Source: CAZSHX01 sp964606895 (GTDB lineage Bacteria > Bacteroidota > Ignavibacteria > Kapaibacteriales > UBA2268). From it: 64,000 bases of DNA. Location: NCBI GenBank assembly GCA_964606895.1, contig CAZSHX010000002.1, positions 1 to 64,000 on the forward strand. The letters are read 5' to 3'. The first letter of the stretch is position 1. Every line of letters begins with the position of its first letter. The position numbers and the translations under genes are program-made. Positions 23,373 to 33,500 of the stretch are shown here, one piece after another. The notes under the pieces are model-generated. The model made no database searches. It was not told the DNA's origin and saw only the letters and a program-made list of their open reading frames with translations.

Positions 23373-26300
23373 TTACTTCTTCACCCTACCTACAATAAAG
23401 TTAGGTCCATTAAGAGTTTTGACAGGGTTTTGCCTTTTGCCGAGCTTGAGCTTGCTAATTTTTGGCAGTTCGTTTTCGAGATACATCGCCATTCCCAGAA
23501 CGCTGATGGTTGAATCGCCGTAAGCCGCAGGACCTTTCAACCCTTCGAGCAAAGTGTATGTAAACAGCCCATGCTGTAAATCGAGTATTTCGTAAGCAGG
23601 TTTGTCGGAAGTAGTTGAAGAAAGTATATTCAGTCCACTGCGTCTGGACACCAGTGAAAGGGTTTTCTCGCCTGCCCTGAACATCTGCTTATTTATTTTG
23701 CTGATTGCATCTCCCGACTGACAGGCATCAATAATAATCAGCTGGTTCAAAGCCTTTATCAGTTCAATATTGTTACTGATGTTCGTTGCAGATAGATTCA
23801 GCTTCCTGAATTCATCCGAAAGGAAATCGTTGTTGGTGTTCTGCATAACCAGATAATACTCGGCAATATCCGTAGATGGATTCGTAATGGTTATACCATG
23901 ACCAGCAAAATAGAGAATAAATGTATCTTCAGGCTTTGCCATTTTGGCAATTTCTGCAAACGCCTTGTTAACATTTGGGACATTCGCATCTTTATCGTAA
24001 ATACTGTAAATTTTAAGCTTGCCCTCGCTCGATATATTAAGGTTTGAGAGAATGTCGTTAACGGATTCAGCGTCATGTTTGGCAAAAGGCAAAGCGAGCG
24101 ATTTCAAATTGTAATCCCCAACTCCGATTGAAAGAATGTAAATATTGGATTTTGCGTCGGCTTTCACTGAATAAACAACGATTTCCGATGGCAAAGATTC
24201 AACTCTGTCCTTGTCAAGAGCAATAATTTTGAAAATATTCTCGCCATCAACAAGAGGAATATTGATAGTCTTGGTGATTTTAACAGATTTTCTTTCAGCA
24301 AAAAATTCCCGTTTAACAAGTTTGTCGTTATGATAGATAAAAACCTCTTCGATGTCGTTGGATGCGGGAATAAGCTCGTAAGTGAATTTAGTGTTTTCAG
24401 ATTCAAGCGTATCAGAGTCAATCGGGAAAATAATATTGCAGACAGGAGGATTAATCAAACCTCTCAGAGCCGTAAGTGGAGCAGGGTCAGGCACAATCTC
24501 GACTGATTTGAATAAATTACCCAAAAAATAAGGTTTATAGTATTTCTCAAAATAGGATTCGATTGGAAGGGCATTGTTGTTTTCGACCCAGTGGAGTTGA
24601 ACAAAAGCACCCTGAGTACCGTCAAATCTGCCGTCTTCGGAAACAGCCGCCCAGTTCATTGCATCAGTTTGGAAAATCGTAACGAGCGGCTTAATTGACT
24701 CCAAATCCCATATCTTAAAACTGCCGTCAGTTGATGATGAAATCAATTTTCTTTCGTCTATCAGAATAGACAGTCCCGTAATCGTATTCTCATGGGCATC
24801 TTTGATTTCATATAGAAACTTAGGTTCAGTGCCAGATATATCTACGAATCTGATTGAGTTGTCAGTTGAACCGGCAATAAGAATTTTATCATTTTCAAGG
24901 GCTAAAGCAGTTACTTCAATGCCGTCTGGTGAGATATTGATGCTATTTATTATTTTCTTTTGGTTAACATCAATTACAAAAATTTTACTGTTTGAAGCCC
25001 CTGCAAATAATTTAGTACCCTCTTTGTTGAACAGCAATGATTGAGCATTGTATTTTTCAATCTGAATTTTAAAAACAAGTGCTTTTTTCAAATAGTCATA
25101 GAATGAAATCGCACCCGAATAATCAGAAACAGCGATAATAGAATTAGTTGGACTTAAGCACTGCTCAATATGATTTGAACTTGATTTGAAGGTATGGAAT
25201 AAGGTCTTAGTTTTTAAATCATAGATAGACAGATTTTCATTTGAAAGACCTGCAAAATAGTTGTTATCAGGTGAGAAGCTACCCTGAATCAGAGTATTTT
25301 CATCCGTTTTCAAATTGAAGGATTCATCTTTGGCAATATCGTAAATTTCAATCGCATTATTATTAAGACTCATTCCGACCATTGAGAGCAGATTGCCGCC
25401 TGAATTGAATGACACCGAAAGAATGTTATCAAGTGAGGATTTAATGACTTCAGGTTTCATTTTATCGGACAAAGTCCACAGATTACATTTCCCCTCAGTG
25501 TTCGAGGAAACAATTTGCTTGGTGTTATTTGACACATCAAGCGATTGCAAAGGATTGACAGCACCCGAAAGCTGTTTTACAATTCTTATTGAGGGAATAT
25601 AAATTATTCCTGCTCCGCTGTTAATATCGGAATAAGCAAGATTATTGCCGTCAGGACTGAAAGAAAAATCAATCAAATCATTATCAAACTTTGCCGAAGT
25701 CTTGATTTTCTTTCCTGATTTGAAGTCAAAAACCGAGATGCAAAAATCTTCAGTCCGAAAAGCGAGGTAGTTTTTGCTTGCTGTGAAGCTTTTTGAGATA
25801 CAAGTCCCTGAAAATATTTCTTTTTGTGCGTCTATATCAAATACTTTCAGGGTATTATCCGCAGAGCGGGCAATTATATTCTTGCCGTTCTGAGAGAACT
25901 CAATGTGGGTGATTACATCTTTGAACTGAAAAATCACTTTCCCTGCTTCCTTTTTATCAGATTCAATTTTCCATAGTTTCAGAGTTTTATCTTCACCTGT
26001 TGCATAATACTTGCCATCCTCACTCAAAGCCAATGAAGAAATGGGCTTTGAACAGACTAATCTCTGAATTGACTCTGAATTTTTGGAAACATCCCAAACT
26101 CTGATTTCCTTGTCAAGCCCTGCACTAAGCAAAATCCTGTTGTAAGGATGAAGAAAAGCATCACTCACCTGAAACTGATGTCCGTTAAAAGTATTAAGAA
26201 GTTCACCTGATGAAGTTCTCCAAAGCTTAATGGTTTTATCGGCACTCGCAGAAATAATCGTATCTGACGAGATACTGAAATGAGCTGAGTTAACTGCATT

Positions 26301-26537
26301 GTTATGTCCCTTCAGCGTTCTTAACAGCAATCCGCTTTCAGCAGACCATAACTTAATGGTTTTGTCGTCACAGGCAGTAAGAATCAATTTTCCATCTTTC
26401 GAATATTCGATTGAATTTATTGAAGAAATATGACCTGTCTGCAAAGTCAGTGTCGGTTTGGAATAAAGGACATAATTGGCTGTCAACATAACGAAAGCAG
26501 CAAATACTAATGCCACAGAATTTAAAAGATTTTTCAT
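23373..26537 (-). CDS. Secreted WD40-repeat caspase-like peptidase
   Basis: Starting at the ATG at 26537 gives 1054 aa with a signal peptide (LLNSVALVFAAFVMLTANY). Residues about 30-620 are WD40 repeats (TIKLWSAESG, TIKLWRTSSG, SFKIWDLESI), enough for two propellers. An Ig-like linker follows (about 690-780). The C-terminal domain (about 790-1040) is a clan CD caspase/metacaspase fold: IYILSIGVGDY, the catalytic His in LYFAGHG and the catalytic Cys in IIDACQSGD. Both dyad residues are present, so it is probably an active Cys peptidase with Arg/Lys or Asp specificity unknown. No sorting domain is seen at the C-terminus. It follows an OmpA-family gene by 18 nt. Most bacterial WD40-caspases are cytoplasmic; export to the periplasm or beyond is notable. 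Confidence 0.85.
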   Translation of the reverse strand: MKNLLNSVALVFAAFVMLTANYVLYSKPTLTLQTGHISSINSIEYSKDGKLILTACDDKTIKLWSAESGLLLRTLKGHNNAVNSAHFSISSDTIISASADKTIKLWRTSSGELLNTFNGHQFQVSDAFLHPYNRILLSAGLDKEIRVWDVSKNSESIQRLVCSKPISSLALSEDGKYYATGEDKTLKLWKIESDKKEAGKVIFQFKDVITHIEFSQNGKNIIARSADNTLKVFDIDAQKEIFSGTCISKSFTASKNYLAFRTEDFCISVFDFKSGKKIKTSAKFDNDLIDFSFSPDGNNLAYSDINSGAGIIYIPSIRIVKQLSGAVNPLQSLDVSNNTKQIVSSNTEGKCNLWTLSDKMKPEVIKSSLDNILSVSFNSGGNLLSMVGMSLNNNAIEIYDIAKDESFNLKTDENTLIQGSFSPDNNYFAGLSNENLSIYDLKTKTLFHTFKSSSNHIEQCLSPTNSIIAVSDYSGAISFYDYLKKALVFKIQIEKYNAQSLLFNKEGTKLFAGASNSKIFVIDVNQKKIINSINISPDGIEVTALALENDKILIAGSTDNSIRFVDISGTEPKFLYEIKDAHENTITGLSILIDERKLISSSTDGSFKIWDLESIKPLVTIFQTDAMNWAAVSEDGRFDGTQGAFVQLHWVENNNALPIESYFEKYYKPYFLGNLFKSVEIVPDPAPLTALRGLINPPVCNIIFPIDSDTLESENTKFTYELIPASNDIEEVFIYHNDKLVKREFFAERKSVKITKTINIPLVDGENIFKIIALDKDRVESLPSEIVVYSVKADAKSNIYILSIGVGDYNLKSLALPFAKHDAESVNDILSNLNISSEGKLKIYSIYDKDANVPNVNKAFAEIAKMAKPEDTFILYFAGHGITITNPSTDIAEYYLVMQNTNNDFLSDEFRKLNLSATNISNNIELIKALNQLIIIDACQSGDAISKINKQMFRAGEKTLSLVSRRSGLNILSSTTSDKPAYEILDLQHGLFTYTLLEGLKGPAAYGDSTISVLGMAMYLENELPKISKLKLGKRQNPVKTLNGPNFIVGRVKK

Positions 26538-26555
26538 AATTTTCAATTCGATAAT

Positions 26556-28730
26556 TTATTTTTGTTTCTTAATTTCAACTATAACGCAACGATTGTAAAA
26601 CCTACCTTCGGGAGTCGTATTCTCGTATAAATTGGAAATACCTTCACCAAAAACATTTGTCTTTTTATATTCAAGAACATTGCCTACCGAATTTGCCCTT
26701 TTTTCGGCAAGGTCCTTGTTGACTTTCGGCAAACCTATCATATCCGTATAACCCTTGACATTGACTTCTAAAGTTTTGTTTGTAATTGATTCCTTGACTA
26801 TTTCAATGATTTTTTTATTGTTATCTGAAATGGTTGTTTCATTGAAAGGCATCAGTAAATGGAACTTGGAAATCGTTAAGTTTGTTTTGTAGTCAACAAT
26901 AACAGGAATACCTTTAATTGCTTGATTTTCCTGTTCATTCATATCTCTTAGGAAAAAGGTAAAAGCAAGGTCGCAATTTTTGCCGGGTAAGATTTGCTGG
27001 TCGTTTTGCAAATCCCATTCAACGTATGAAGGTATTTTAATTTTTTTGTTATTGTCATCAGCTAATTCTTCGATTTTTTTATCAGTACCGTCGCAGTTGG
27101 AACCCTGAATTGTTGAGTTCCATTGTTTTATTGGATTCTTGGCATAATAGGACACATAAGTTCTAACTACAGCTTTGTCAACAAGCATATAGTCCTGGTC
27201 TTTTACAAAAATAGGGGCAAGAATCTTTGGATTGTCGCAAACTATCTCTACACGTCTATTTTCACTTAAACCTTTTTGGTCAATGCTTTGAGTGAATTTT
27301 TCGGGTAAGTTTCTTGATTCAATTGTAACATATTTTTCGGGTATTTTCCAAACAGTAATCAAATATTCTTTGACGGCTTCAGCTCTTTTTTGCGATAGGT
27401 TCAAATTGCCTTTCTCATTTCCTTCATCAGAATTACAACCAACGAGTGTGATTTTGGAGCCGATGTTTGTCAACATTCGTTTGCCGATAATATCGAGGAT
27501 ATAATGGTAAATTTCCAGATAATCCTTGGTAGCAATAGATTCTTCGTTGAATGAGCTGATGTCCTGAGCTTTGATTCGTTTGTATCTTGAAGGTATTTCG
27601 CTTTTGCCTTCTTCGAAGAAGATGTAATTCAGCAATTGACTGAGATTTGAGAATTGATATTTATCAACATTGAATTGTGCAATTTGTTTTGTGGAGCCTT
27701 TTGAATCTACCGAAACAATTGAATCAATTCTTGCTTTGACAATATCTGCCGCCGCTAAATTTCTCAAGCTGTCGTCGAGTGCATAGGCAAGCCTTTGAAC
27801 AATATAAGCAGAATCCCATGTCTTTTGTTTTTCCCAATCTTCGTAGTTCATTGTATCAATTGTGGCGTTTGGTGAAAACTTAATAGCAAAGCCTGCTCTG
27901 ATTTGATTTACCTTCCATTCGACATTTTTCGAGATTGAAGTTAGACCAAGCGAGTAAGAAACTTCGGGGACAATGAATCTTGTTCCTGTTTTGTTTATCG
28001 GTATTTCATAGGACAAACCAAATGAAGCACCTGCTTGAATTTTATTTGCTTGGGGTATGTCTCCGCTTTTTTCATTTCGGGTCAGTTTCCCATTATTGAA
28101 GGTGTAAGCATCAGAAACGACAAGCTTTTCCTGTTGGGCAAATGTGTTGCTTATTAAATAGCCGACATAGCCGCCTAAAGAAACAGAAAGCCTGCTGATT
28201 ACCTGATAATTTAGCGTGGGTTGAAGCTGAATCATACCTAATTTTGCATCGAATGTATGCTGAATTGTTCCTGTTTTTTCATTTCCGTCAAAACTGTAAG
28301 GAAATGTTTCATCAACCGAAAGCAATGCACTGAAGCCCGAATAGCCTAATCTTGCACCCAAACTGAGATTTGATATTAATGGTAATTCATAAAGCACTCC
28401 TGCCGAAAAGTCATATCCCAACTGAGCTTTGGAACTGAAGTAGTCAGGACAGCAGGTTTTATATAAATTCGAATCAACTTCTTTGAATTTCGGCACATGC
28501 GAATTGATATTGAACGAGACATAAGCTCCGTAGCGGGTTTGGCTTGATTTCTCAAATAACTTTGCCTGCGGAGGTATTGAAGAGTTTAATTTCCAAGTGT
28601 CCATTTTTGTTCGCCAATAGTTCGGCTGAGTGGTATCAGTTGCTTCGTTTTGTGCTTTTAGAATTGATAAATTAATTAAAAATCCGAAAATAATTAATGC
28701 TAATTTCACCATTTGAAATATTTTTTTCAT
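26556..28730 (-). CDS. OmpA-family outer-membrane protein with two OmpA domains
   Basis: This 724-aa protein has a signal peptide ending near KAQ, then an outer-membrane beta-barrel-like region (about residues 45-300, alternating strands with Y/F/G). Two OmpA peptidoglycan-binding domains follow: GCNSDEGNEKGNLNLSQKRA (about 430) and VKGYTDMIGLPKVNKDLAEK (about 660). Each keeps the Asp and Arg used to bind diaminopimelate in the family. The spacer domain between them contains ENRRVEI and an Ig-like part. It probably tethers the outer membrane to the cell wall, perhaps with T9SS cargo encoded beside it. It is closely related to the proteins at 45724 and 51496. Confidence 0.85.
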   Translation of the reverse strand: MKKIFQMVKLALIIFGFLINLSILKAQNEATDTTQPNYWRTKMDTWKLNSSIPPQAKLFEKSSQTRYGAYVSFNINSHVPKFKEVDSNLYKTCCPDYFSSKAQLGYDFSAGVLYELPLISNLSLGARLGYSGFSALLSVDETFPYSFDGNEKTGTIQHTFDAKLGMIQLQPTLNYQVISRLSVSLGGYVGYLISNTFAQQEKLVVSDAYTFNNGKLTRNEKSGDIPQANKIQAGASFGLSYEIPINKTGTRFIVPEVSYSLGLTSISKNVEWKVNQIRAGFAIKFSPNATIDTMNYEDWEKQKTWDSAYIVQRLAYALDDSLRNLAAADIVKARIDSIVSVDSKGSTKQIAQFNVDKYQFSNLSQLLNYIFFEEGKSEIPSRYKRIKAQDISSFNEESIATKDYLEIYHYILDIIGKRMLTNIGSKITLVGCNSDEGNEKGNLNLSQKRAEAVKEYLITVWKIPEKYVTIESRNLPEKFTQSIDQKGLSENRRVEIVCDNPKILAPIFVKDQDYMLVDKAVVRTYVSYYAKNPIKQWNSTIQGSNCDGTDKKIEELADDNNKKIKIPSYVEWDLQNDQQILPGKNCDLAFTFFLRDMNEQENQAIKGIPVIVDYKTNLTISKFHLLMPFNETTISDNNKKIIEIVKESITNKTLEVNVKGYTDMIGLPKVNKDLAEKRANSVGNVLEYKKTNVFGEGISNLYENTTPEGRFYNRCVIVEIKKQK

Positions 28731-28739
28731 AGTAACCCT

Positions 28740-30386
28740 TTATTTAACAATTATTAATCTCTGTTTTAAAACTTCGTTTTGTGTTTGCAGTATAATGTTA
28801 TAAACTCCCGATTCCAAATCCTTCACATTGGTGTTGATAATATGATTTCCGGAAGTCATTTGAGCATCAATGATGCTTTGCCTTTTTTCTCCTATCATAT
28901 CAGTAATATACAGCTTTGTAATTCCATCTTCCAAAATGTTAAAATCAATAGTTAAACCTTCATTTGGCGGATTCGGATACAAAGTATTAATTGCTGAATT
29001 TGAACCTTTGAAATCAATCAAACGCTTGCCATCAGCAAGACATGGTTTAACGTAAAGTACGCCATCATTAATTTTCAAAGCAAGAATTGGGTCGTCCAAC
29101 CATTTGAAACTCTGGATAATTAATCTGGTTGAGTCAGTTCTGCCTAAAGTTGCTTTTGTGTTATAAGATAAAAGTATATTGTCAGTTCTATATTTTGCTT
29201 CTTTTGTATAAATTTGTATATCATATCTACCTGAAAGATATTCAGGTTGAAATATTAAAGGGATACAATCATCATTACCCAAACAGACTTTTCTAACTGA
29301 CGTTAATATCTGAGAGTCATACAAAATTGTTGCCTCAAATCGGCTGGATGTGGTGAGACTGGTATTCTTAGAATCAACAATTTTTAATAGAAGATTAACT
29401 ACATCTCCGATATTAACTGTATCTGAAGGGTTTGAGACGAGTTGGACAACAGTTCGAGGAGTACTGGCATCAATTGCCACACCGGTTGCACTAATATTCC
29501 CTGTTGTTTTTAATCCTGCTTTATCAAATAAAGAAAATTGAGCTATAGCTTTTCCAACCTTTGTAGGACAAAATTCAACAATTACCTCAATAGTTTTATT
29601 ATAACTAAGCGAACAAGGTGGGGCGGGATTAATATTTATAATTTTGAACTGACTGGGATTAAGAATTGTATCAAATGAATGACTCGTTATATCCACTCCC
29701 TGAGTACAATTTTTATTTGTAAAAACGAGAACTCCTCTTCTATTGTCAAAATTAACATAAGAATTTTCAATAAGTAAATCATTCACTGAAAGACAGGTTT
29801 GGTCTGCTGTTACTGCTTTTAATGGGACGGATTTTGTTAATGTCTGCAAATTACCTTTATTGTCATATTCGCAGATTACACGAATAGCCGCATCGAAACT
29901 ACCAGTCTGAGAAGAGATAAATTTAATCGGGATAATAATGGAATCTCCTATTGCCAGTTCATCACCCTCATTTTTGTTTCCTGTCTGCTTCATAAACAAG
30001 TTTGAGTTGTTACCTGTAATATCAATTGTTTTGATTTTTAATTTAACTTTACCAATATTTGTAAATTTTATGCTATCTGTTTTAGTTTGATTCCTTTGAG
30101 TAGAAGCAAAATTTACCTCTGATTTATTTGCCAGAAGGTCTGCATTTATTTTTGATGTGTCGGGAAACCAAAAACCAGGATACATATTTCCGTTTGATTC
30201 GGATAATTTAAATGTTGCAAATCCTTGCCCTATGGTGGAATTCATTTTCAACAATCCGTTATCACTTGCTTGACCTGAGTAAAAGCCGTTCGAGAATACT
30301 TGTTTCTGCATTTTTAATGTTTGAGCTCCAAGATTGAAACAGTAAAATAAAATACATGATGCTATAACAAAATATTTAATTTTCAT
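28740..30386 (-). CDS. T9SS-sorted surface protein with ASH/Ig-like domains
   Basis: This 548-aa protein starts with a signal peptide (VIASCILFYCFNLGAQ), followed by Ig-like modules of the ASH/choice-of-anchor type (about residues 85-310, with repeated N.GK...F..KF patterns). A cohesin-like region follows (about 315-445), and a T9SS type A sorting domain ends it (LYPNPPNEGLTIDFNILEDG, ending KQRLIIVK). It lies 9 nt from the upstream OmpA gene's stop side, in the same minus-strand operon. No enzymatic motif is visible; an adhesin or structural surface role is inferred. Confidence 0.8.
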   Translation of the reverse strand: MKIKYFVIASCILFYCFNLGAQTLKMQKQVFSNGFYSGQASDNGLLKMNSTIGQGFATFKLSESNGNMYPGFWFPDTSKINADLLANKSEVNFASTQRNQTKTDSIKFTNIGKVKLKIKTIDITGNNSNLFMKQTGNKNEGDELAIGDSIIIPIKFISSQTGSFDAAIRVICEYDNKGNLQTLTKSVPLKAVTADQTCLSVNDLLIENSYVNFDNRRGVLVFTNKNCTQGVDITSHSFDTILNPSQFKIININPAPPCSLSYNKTIEVIVEFCPTKVGKAIAQFSLFDKAGLKTTGNISATGVAIDASTPRTVVQLVSNPSDTVNIGDVVNLLLKIVDSKNTSLTTSSRFEATILYDSQILTSVRKVCLGNDDCIPLIFQPEYLSGRYDIQIYTKEAKYRTDNILLSYNTKATLGRTDSTRLIIQSFKWLDDPILALKINDGVLYVKPCLADGKRLIDFKGSNSAINTLYPNPPNEGLTIDFNILEDGITKLYITDMIGEKRQSIIDAQMTSGNHIINTNVKDLESGVYNIILQTQNEVLKQRLIIVK

Positions 30387-30397
30387 ATACTTATCCT

Positions 30398-31834
30398 TTA
30401 TTTAACTTTAATTATATAATTTACATAGATGTTTTTGGGTCTCGTTTCATTACCACCAGTGTCAGAAGTATTTAGGTCTTGTGGTACTCTTTTATCAGAT
30501 TTGGTCGTAACATCAAGATATGTAAATAATAAAACCATATGATAAAAAGTACCGGGAATTGGAGTACCATGGTTATGAATCCTGAACATATCATTTTGCA
30601 AACTTCCGACATTATTTCCGGTGTAACTACCGGTTCTAATCCCGGTCCGATTCGCAGAACTTGAATCAGACCAGTTATCAACTCTGTTATAATTTACACC
30701 TCTTAAAAATAATCCTCTGTAATCCGGAATGTAGAAATATACATCACTACCTATCAGTTCCCTTTTTCCATAGATTTCCTTTACCCCAATAATATTATTA
30801 AGTTCAGAATAATCTGTTGATTTTAGTTTTTTTCCGTCGCAAAGCATCCAATTGGGTGGGATACTACTTGTATCACCCGCAAAAGCAGTTACTGAGGCTA
30901 CAGGAGATAAATCTGAAGAGTTGACCACAATTTTTTTATTAAAGACTTGCAAACTAATTCCTTTGCCGGCTTCAAATGTTATTGAATCGTATTTTTTGCC
31001 ATTAATTATTAGTTCAGAAATTGAGTCATTTGCCGGAACCCATGTTGAACCATTCCATTTTGGCATCTGTCCCGAATTGGCTCCAGATTGTTGAATATTA
31101 CTCAAAGAAATATTTGTTGTAATATCATCATTGGCAGGAGTCCAGTTAATACCGTTCCATTTCAATACCTGATTGTTTTGTGCACCGCCCTGTGAGATAA
31201 TATTAGGAGAAATTGAAGTAATGTTAGCATCTATGGTTAATGTTTTAGCTGATGTATTTTTTGAGATGTTTATATTGTTACCTTGGGTAATAGTTAAATC
31301 GCCCTGTAAGCTATTTAAGGATGATACTCCGTTATTTCCTCCACTTGATGTGTTGTCAGCATCAGGTTTCCATTTATTGCCGTCAAATTTCAGAACCTGC
31401 CCTGCTGTTGGCGTGGTAATATCAACATCTTTTAGTTCTTTAAGGTAAGGTTTTTCCTCAACTGTCATTGCTTTGAAAGCATAAGCTACTGATGTTAATT
31501 GCACTCTTTCAGGAAATTTGTATGATACTGCATTGTAAGTTGCTTCAATTTCGAGAAAATATTGTCTGTCGAATGTAAGATTTACACTAACAACAGAACC
31601 CAGAATAACATTAAATAGACCATTAACAACAGCCACATTTTGTGTTTCCTGCCATAAGAGACTACCACCTGATTTTAAATCATAGAGTTTAAAAATCATG
31701 CTGTAGGTACCTGAAGGGACCAATTGATTTTGGGAATCAGTAAGTACACCCTGATAGCTTATCATCTTTGGAACTTGAGAATACATTTGAAATGATAATA
31801 ATATCATCACCAATAAATATATAAATCTTTTCAT
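30398..31834 (-). CDS. Exported phage-tail-collar-domain protein (copy A)
   Basis: This 478-aa protein has a signal peptide (YLLVMILLSFQMYSQ), a beta-rich N-terminal domain (about residues 20-135), then three W-N/D-G-x-W modules (KFDGNKWKP, KWNGINWTP, KWNGSTWVP). The C-terminal half is a phage tail collar domain (WMLCDGKKL, IPDYRGLFLRGV). Such domains are found in tail fibres and in bacterial surface proteins. It has no sorting domain. Residues encoded by 31065-31693 are identical at DNA level to the neighbouring paralog, while the first 45 residues and the C-terminal half differ. It is operonic with its neighbours. Confidence 0.8.
   Translation of the reverse strand: MKRFIYLLVMILLSFQMYSQVPKMISYQGVLTDSQNQLVPSGTYSMIFKLYDLKSGGSLLWQETQNVAVVNGLFNVILGSVVSVNLTFDRQYFLEIEATYNAVSYKFPERVQLTSVAYAFKAMTVEEKPYLKELKDVDITTPTAGQVLKFDGNKWKPDADNTSSGGNNGVSSLNSLQGDLTITQGNNINISKNTSAKTLTIDANITSISPNIISQGGAQNNQVLKWNGINWTPANDDITTNISLSNIQQSGANSGQMPKWNGSTWVPANDSISELIINGKKYDSITFEAGKGISLQVFNKKIVVNSSDLSPVASVTAFAGDTSSIPPNWMLCDGKKLKSTDYSELNNIIGVKEIYGKRELIGSDVYFYIPDYRGLFLRGVNYNRVDNWSDSSSANRTGIRTGSYTGNNVGSLQNDMFRIHNHGTPIPGTFYHMVLLFTYLDVTTKSDKRVPQDLNTSDTGGNETRPKNIYVNYIIKVK
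31065..31693 (-). repeat. Identical 629-bp tract shared with 32672-33300 (copy A)
   Basis: Reading both tracts side by side I find no difference over 629 bp. Immediately outside, substitutions appear at once on both sides (for example GGC versus GGT before ATCTGTCCCG, and AATCATG versus TGTCATG after AGTTTAAA). The offset between tracts is exactly 1607 bp. Confidence 0.9.
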
Positions 31835-31860
31835 ATAACACTTTGCTTTTAGTTGAAAAA

Positions 31861-33474
31861 TTACTTAACTTTAATAATATAATAAACATAAGCATTTTTA
31901 GGTCGAGTTTCGCTTGTTGTTTTCGGAACGCCATAACTCGGTGTATCTTGGTCTTTTATGGACTCTCTCACCAAGTAACTATATCTTGAAATAGCGAAAT
32001 CAGTTGAATTCCTGACAGGTACATTTTGATTCCCTGAACCAGGCACAAGATACTTATCACTTGAAACATGCATTGCTATAGCATCGGCACTTCCAGGTGT
32101 ATTGTGCCAATGCCCTTGATAAGCATCATCTTGAAAACTGCCAATCGAATTACCGGTATTTTGTCCTGTTTTAAGAGTTGTTGTTCTGTTAGAAGCATCC
32201 GGGTCTCGGTTAACTCCTTCGGTAACCCCCCTTAAAAATAAACCTCTTAAATCCGGCAAATTGAAATTTGTTCCTGAACCATCACTCCCTGTACCCCATG
32301 CAGTGCCAATTACAGCGTATAAATCCGGATAATTGGTACTGGATAAGGGTGTTCCATCGCATAAGAACCATCCTATCGGAATAGTATTTTTTGTCCCTCC
32401 AAAAGCAATTATTGAACCAACAGGTACAGTTTCATCTTTATTAGGAGTCCAGTTGGTGCCATTCCATTTTAGAATTTGATTTGTGTCAGCGGTACCTTTT
32501 TTTATATCATCAGGTGTTATGTTTGCTTCAATTTTTATTTTATTACCACCTGAAGTTATTACATTAATACCTGTACCTGATTCAATATCTACCATGTTAT
32601 TCAAACCATTTATTGTAATAACACCTTGAGCATCATCAACTGCTACCCAGTTCTTACCATCCCATTTTGGTATCTGTCCCGAATTGGCTCCAGATTGTTG
32701 AATATTACTCAAAGAAATATTTGTTGTAATATCATCATTGGCAGGAGTCCAGTTAATACCGTTCCATTTCAATACCTGATTGTTTTGTGCACCGCCCTGT
32801 GAGATAATATTAGGAGAAATTGAAGTAATGTTAGCATCTATGGTTAATGTTTTAGCTGATGTATTTTTTGAGATGTTTATATTGTTACCTTGGGTAATAG
32901 TTAAATCGCCCTGTAAGCTATTTAAGGATGATACTCCGTTATTTCCTCCACTTGATGTGTTGTCAGCATCAGGTTTCCATTTATTGCCGTCAAATTTCAG
33001 AACCTGCCCTGCTGTTGGCGTGGTAATATCAACATCTTTTAGTTCTTTAAGGTAAGGTTTTTCCTCAACTGTCATTGCTTTGAAAGCATAAGCTACTGAT
33101 GTTAATTGCACTCTTTCAGGAAATTTGTATGATACTGCATTGTAAGTTGCTTCAATTTCGAGAAAATATTGTCTGTCGAATGTAAGATTTACACTAACAA
33201 CAGAACCCAGAATAACATTAAATAGACCATTAACAACAGCCACATTTTGTGTTTCCTGCCATAAGAGACTACCACCTGATTTTAAATCATAGAGTTTAAA
33301 TGTCATGCTGTATGTACCTGATTGGACCAATTGATTCTGTGAATCAGTCAGAACTCCCTGATAGCTTATCATTTTCGGAACTTGAGAATAGCTAATACAT
33401 AAAGACATTAGGAAAACAAATCCTAACAATTTAATTATAGACTTCTTTTGTTGTAATAATACTGATGTTTTCAT
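31861..33474 (-). CDS. Exported phage-tail-collar-domain protein (copy B)
   Basis: I use the ATG at 33474 (537 aa), which has GGAG about 9 nt upstream; a longer frame from 33504 would overlap the upstream gene. It has a signal peptide (LLGFVFLMSLCISYS), the same N-terminal beta domain and W-x-G modules as copy A, then a different, longer collar domain (GWFLCDGTPLSSTNYPDL, FNLPDLRGLFLRGVTEG) ending with ETRPKNAYVYYIIKVK. The tail ends of both copies share this last motif. An adhesin or fibre-like role is inferred. The shared middle and divergent ends point to recombination between the two genes. Confidence 0.8.
   Translation of the reverse strand: MKTSVLLQQKKSIIKLLGFVFLMSLCISYSQVPKMISYQGVLTDSQNQLVQSGTYSMTFKLYDLKSGGSLLWQETQNVAVVNGLFNVILGSVVSVNLTFDRQYFLEIEATYNAVSYKFPERVQLTSVAYAFKAMTVEEKPYLKELKDVDITTPTAGQVLKFDGNKWKPDADNTSSGGNNGVSSLNSLQGDLTITQGNNINISKNTSAKTLTIDANITSISPNIISQGGAQNNQVLKWNGINWTPANDDITTNISLSNIQQSGANSGQIPKWDGKNWVAVDDAQGVITINGLNNMVDIESGTGINVITSGGNKIKIEANITPDDIKKGTADTNQILKWNGTNWTPNKDETVPVGSIIAFGGTKNTIPIGWFLCDGTPLSSTNYPDLYAVIGTAWGTGSDGSGTNFNLPDLRGLFLRGVTEGVNRDPDASNRTTTLKTGQNTGNSIGSFQDDAYQGHWHNTPGSADAIAMHVSSDKYLVPGSGNQNVPVRNSTDFAISRYSYLVRESIKDQDTPSYGVPKTTSETRPKNAYVYYIIKVK
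32672..33300 (-). repeat. Identical 629-bp tract shared with 31065-31693 (copy B)
   Basis: This is the partner tract within the second tail-collar gene. Its identity contrasts with the divergence in the first 130 bp of the coding sequence and in the collar domains, so it is best explained by recent gene conversion or by duplication followed by exchange of the ends. Confidence 0.9.
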
Positions 33475-33500
33475 AATTAAATCTCCAAAAAATAAATAAA

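Noticed and set aside
30398..33474. Prophage tail genes
   Set aside because: Both tail-collar proteins carry signal peptides and lie among T9SS genes; no other phage structural gene is present.
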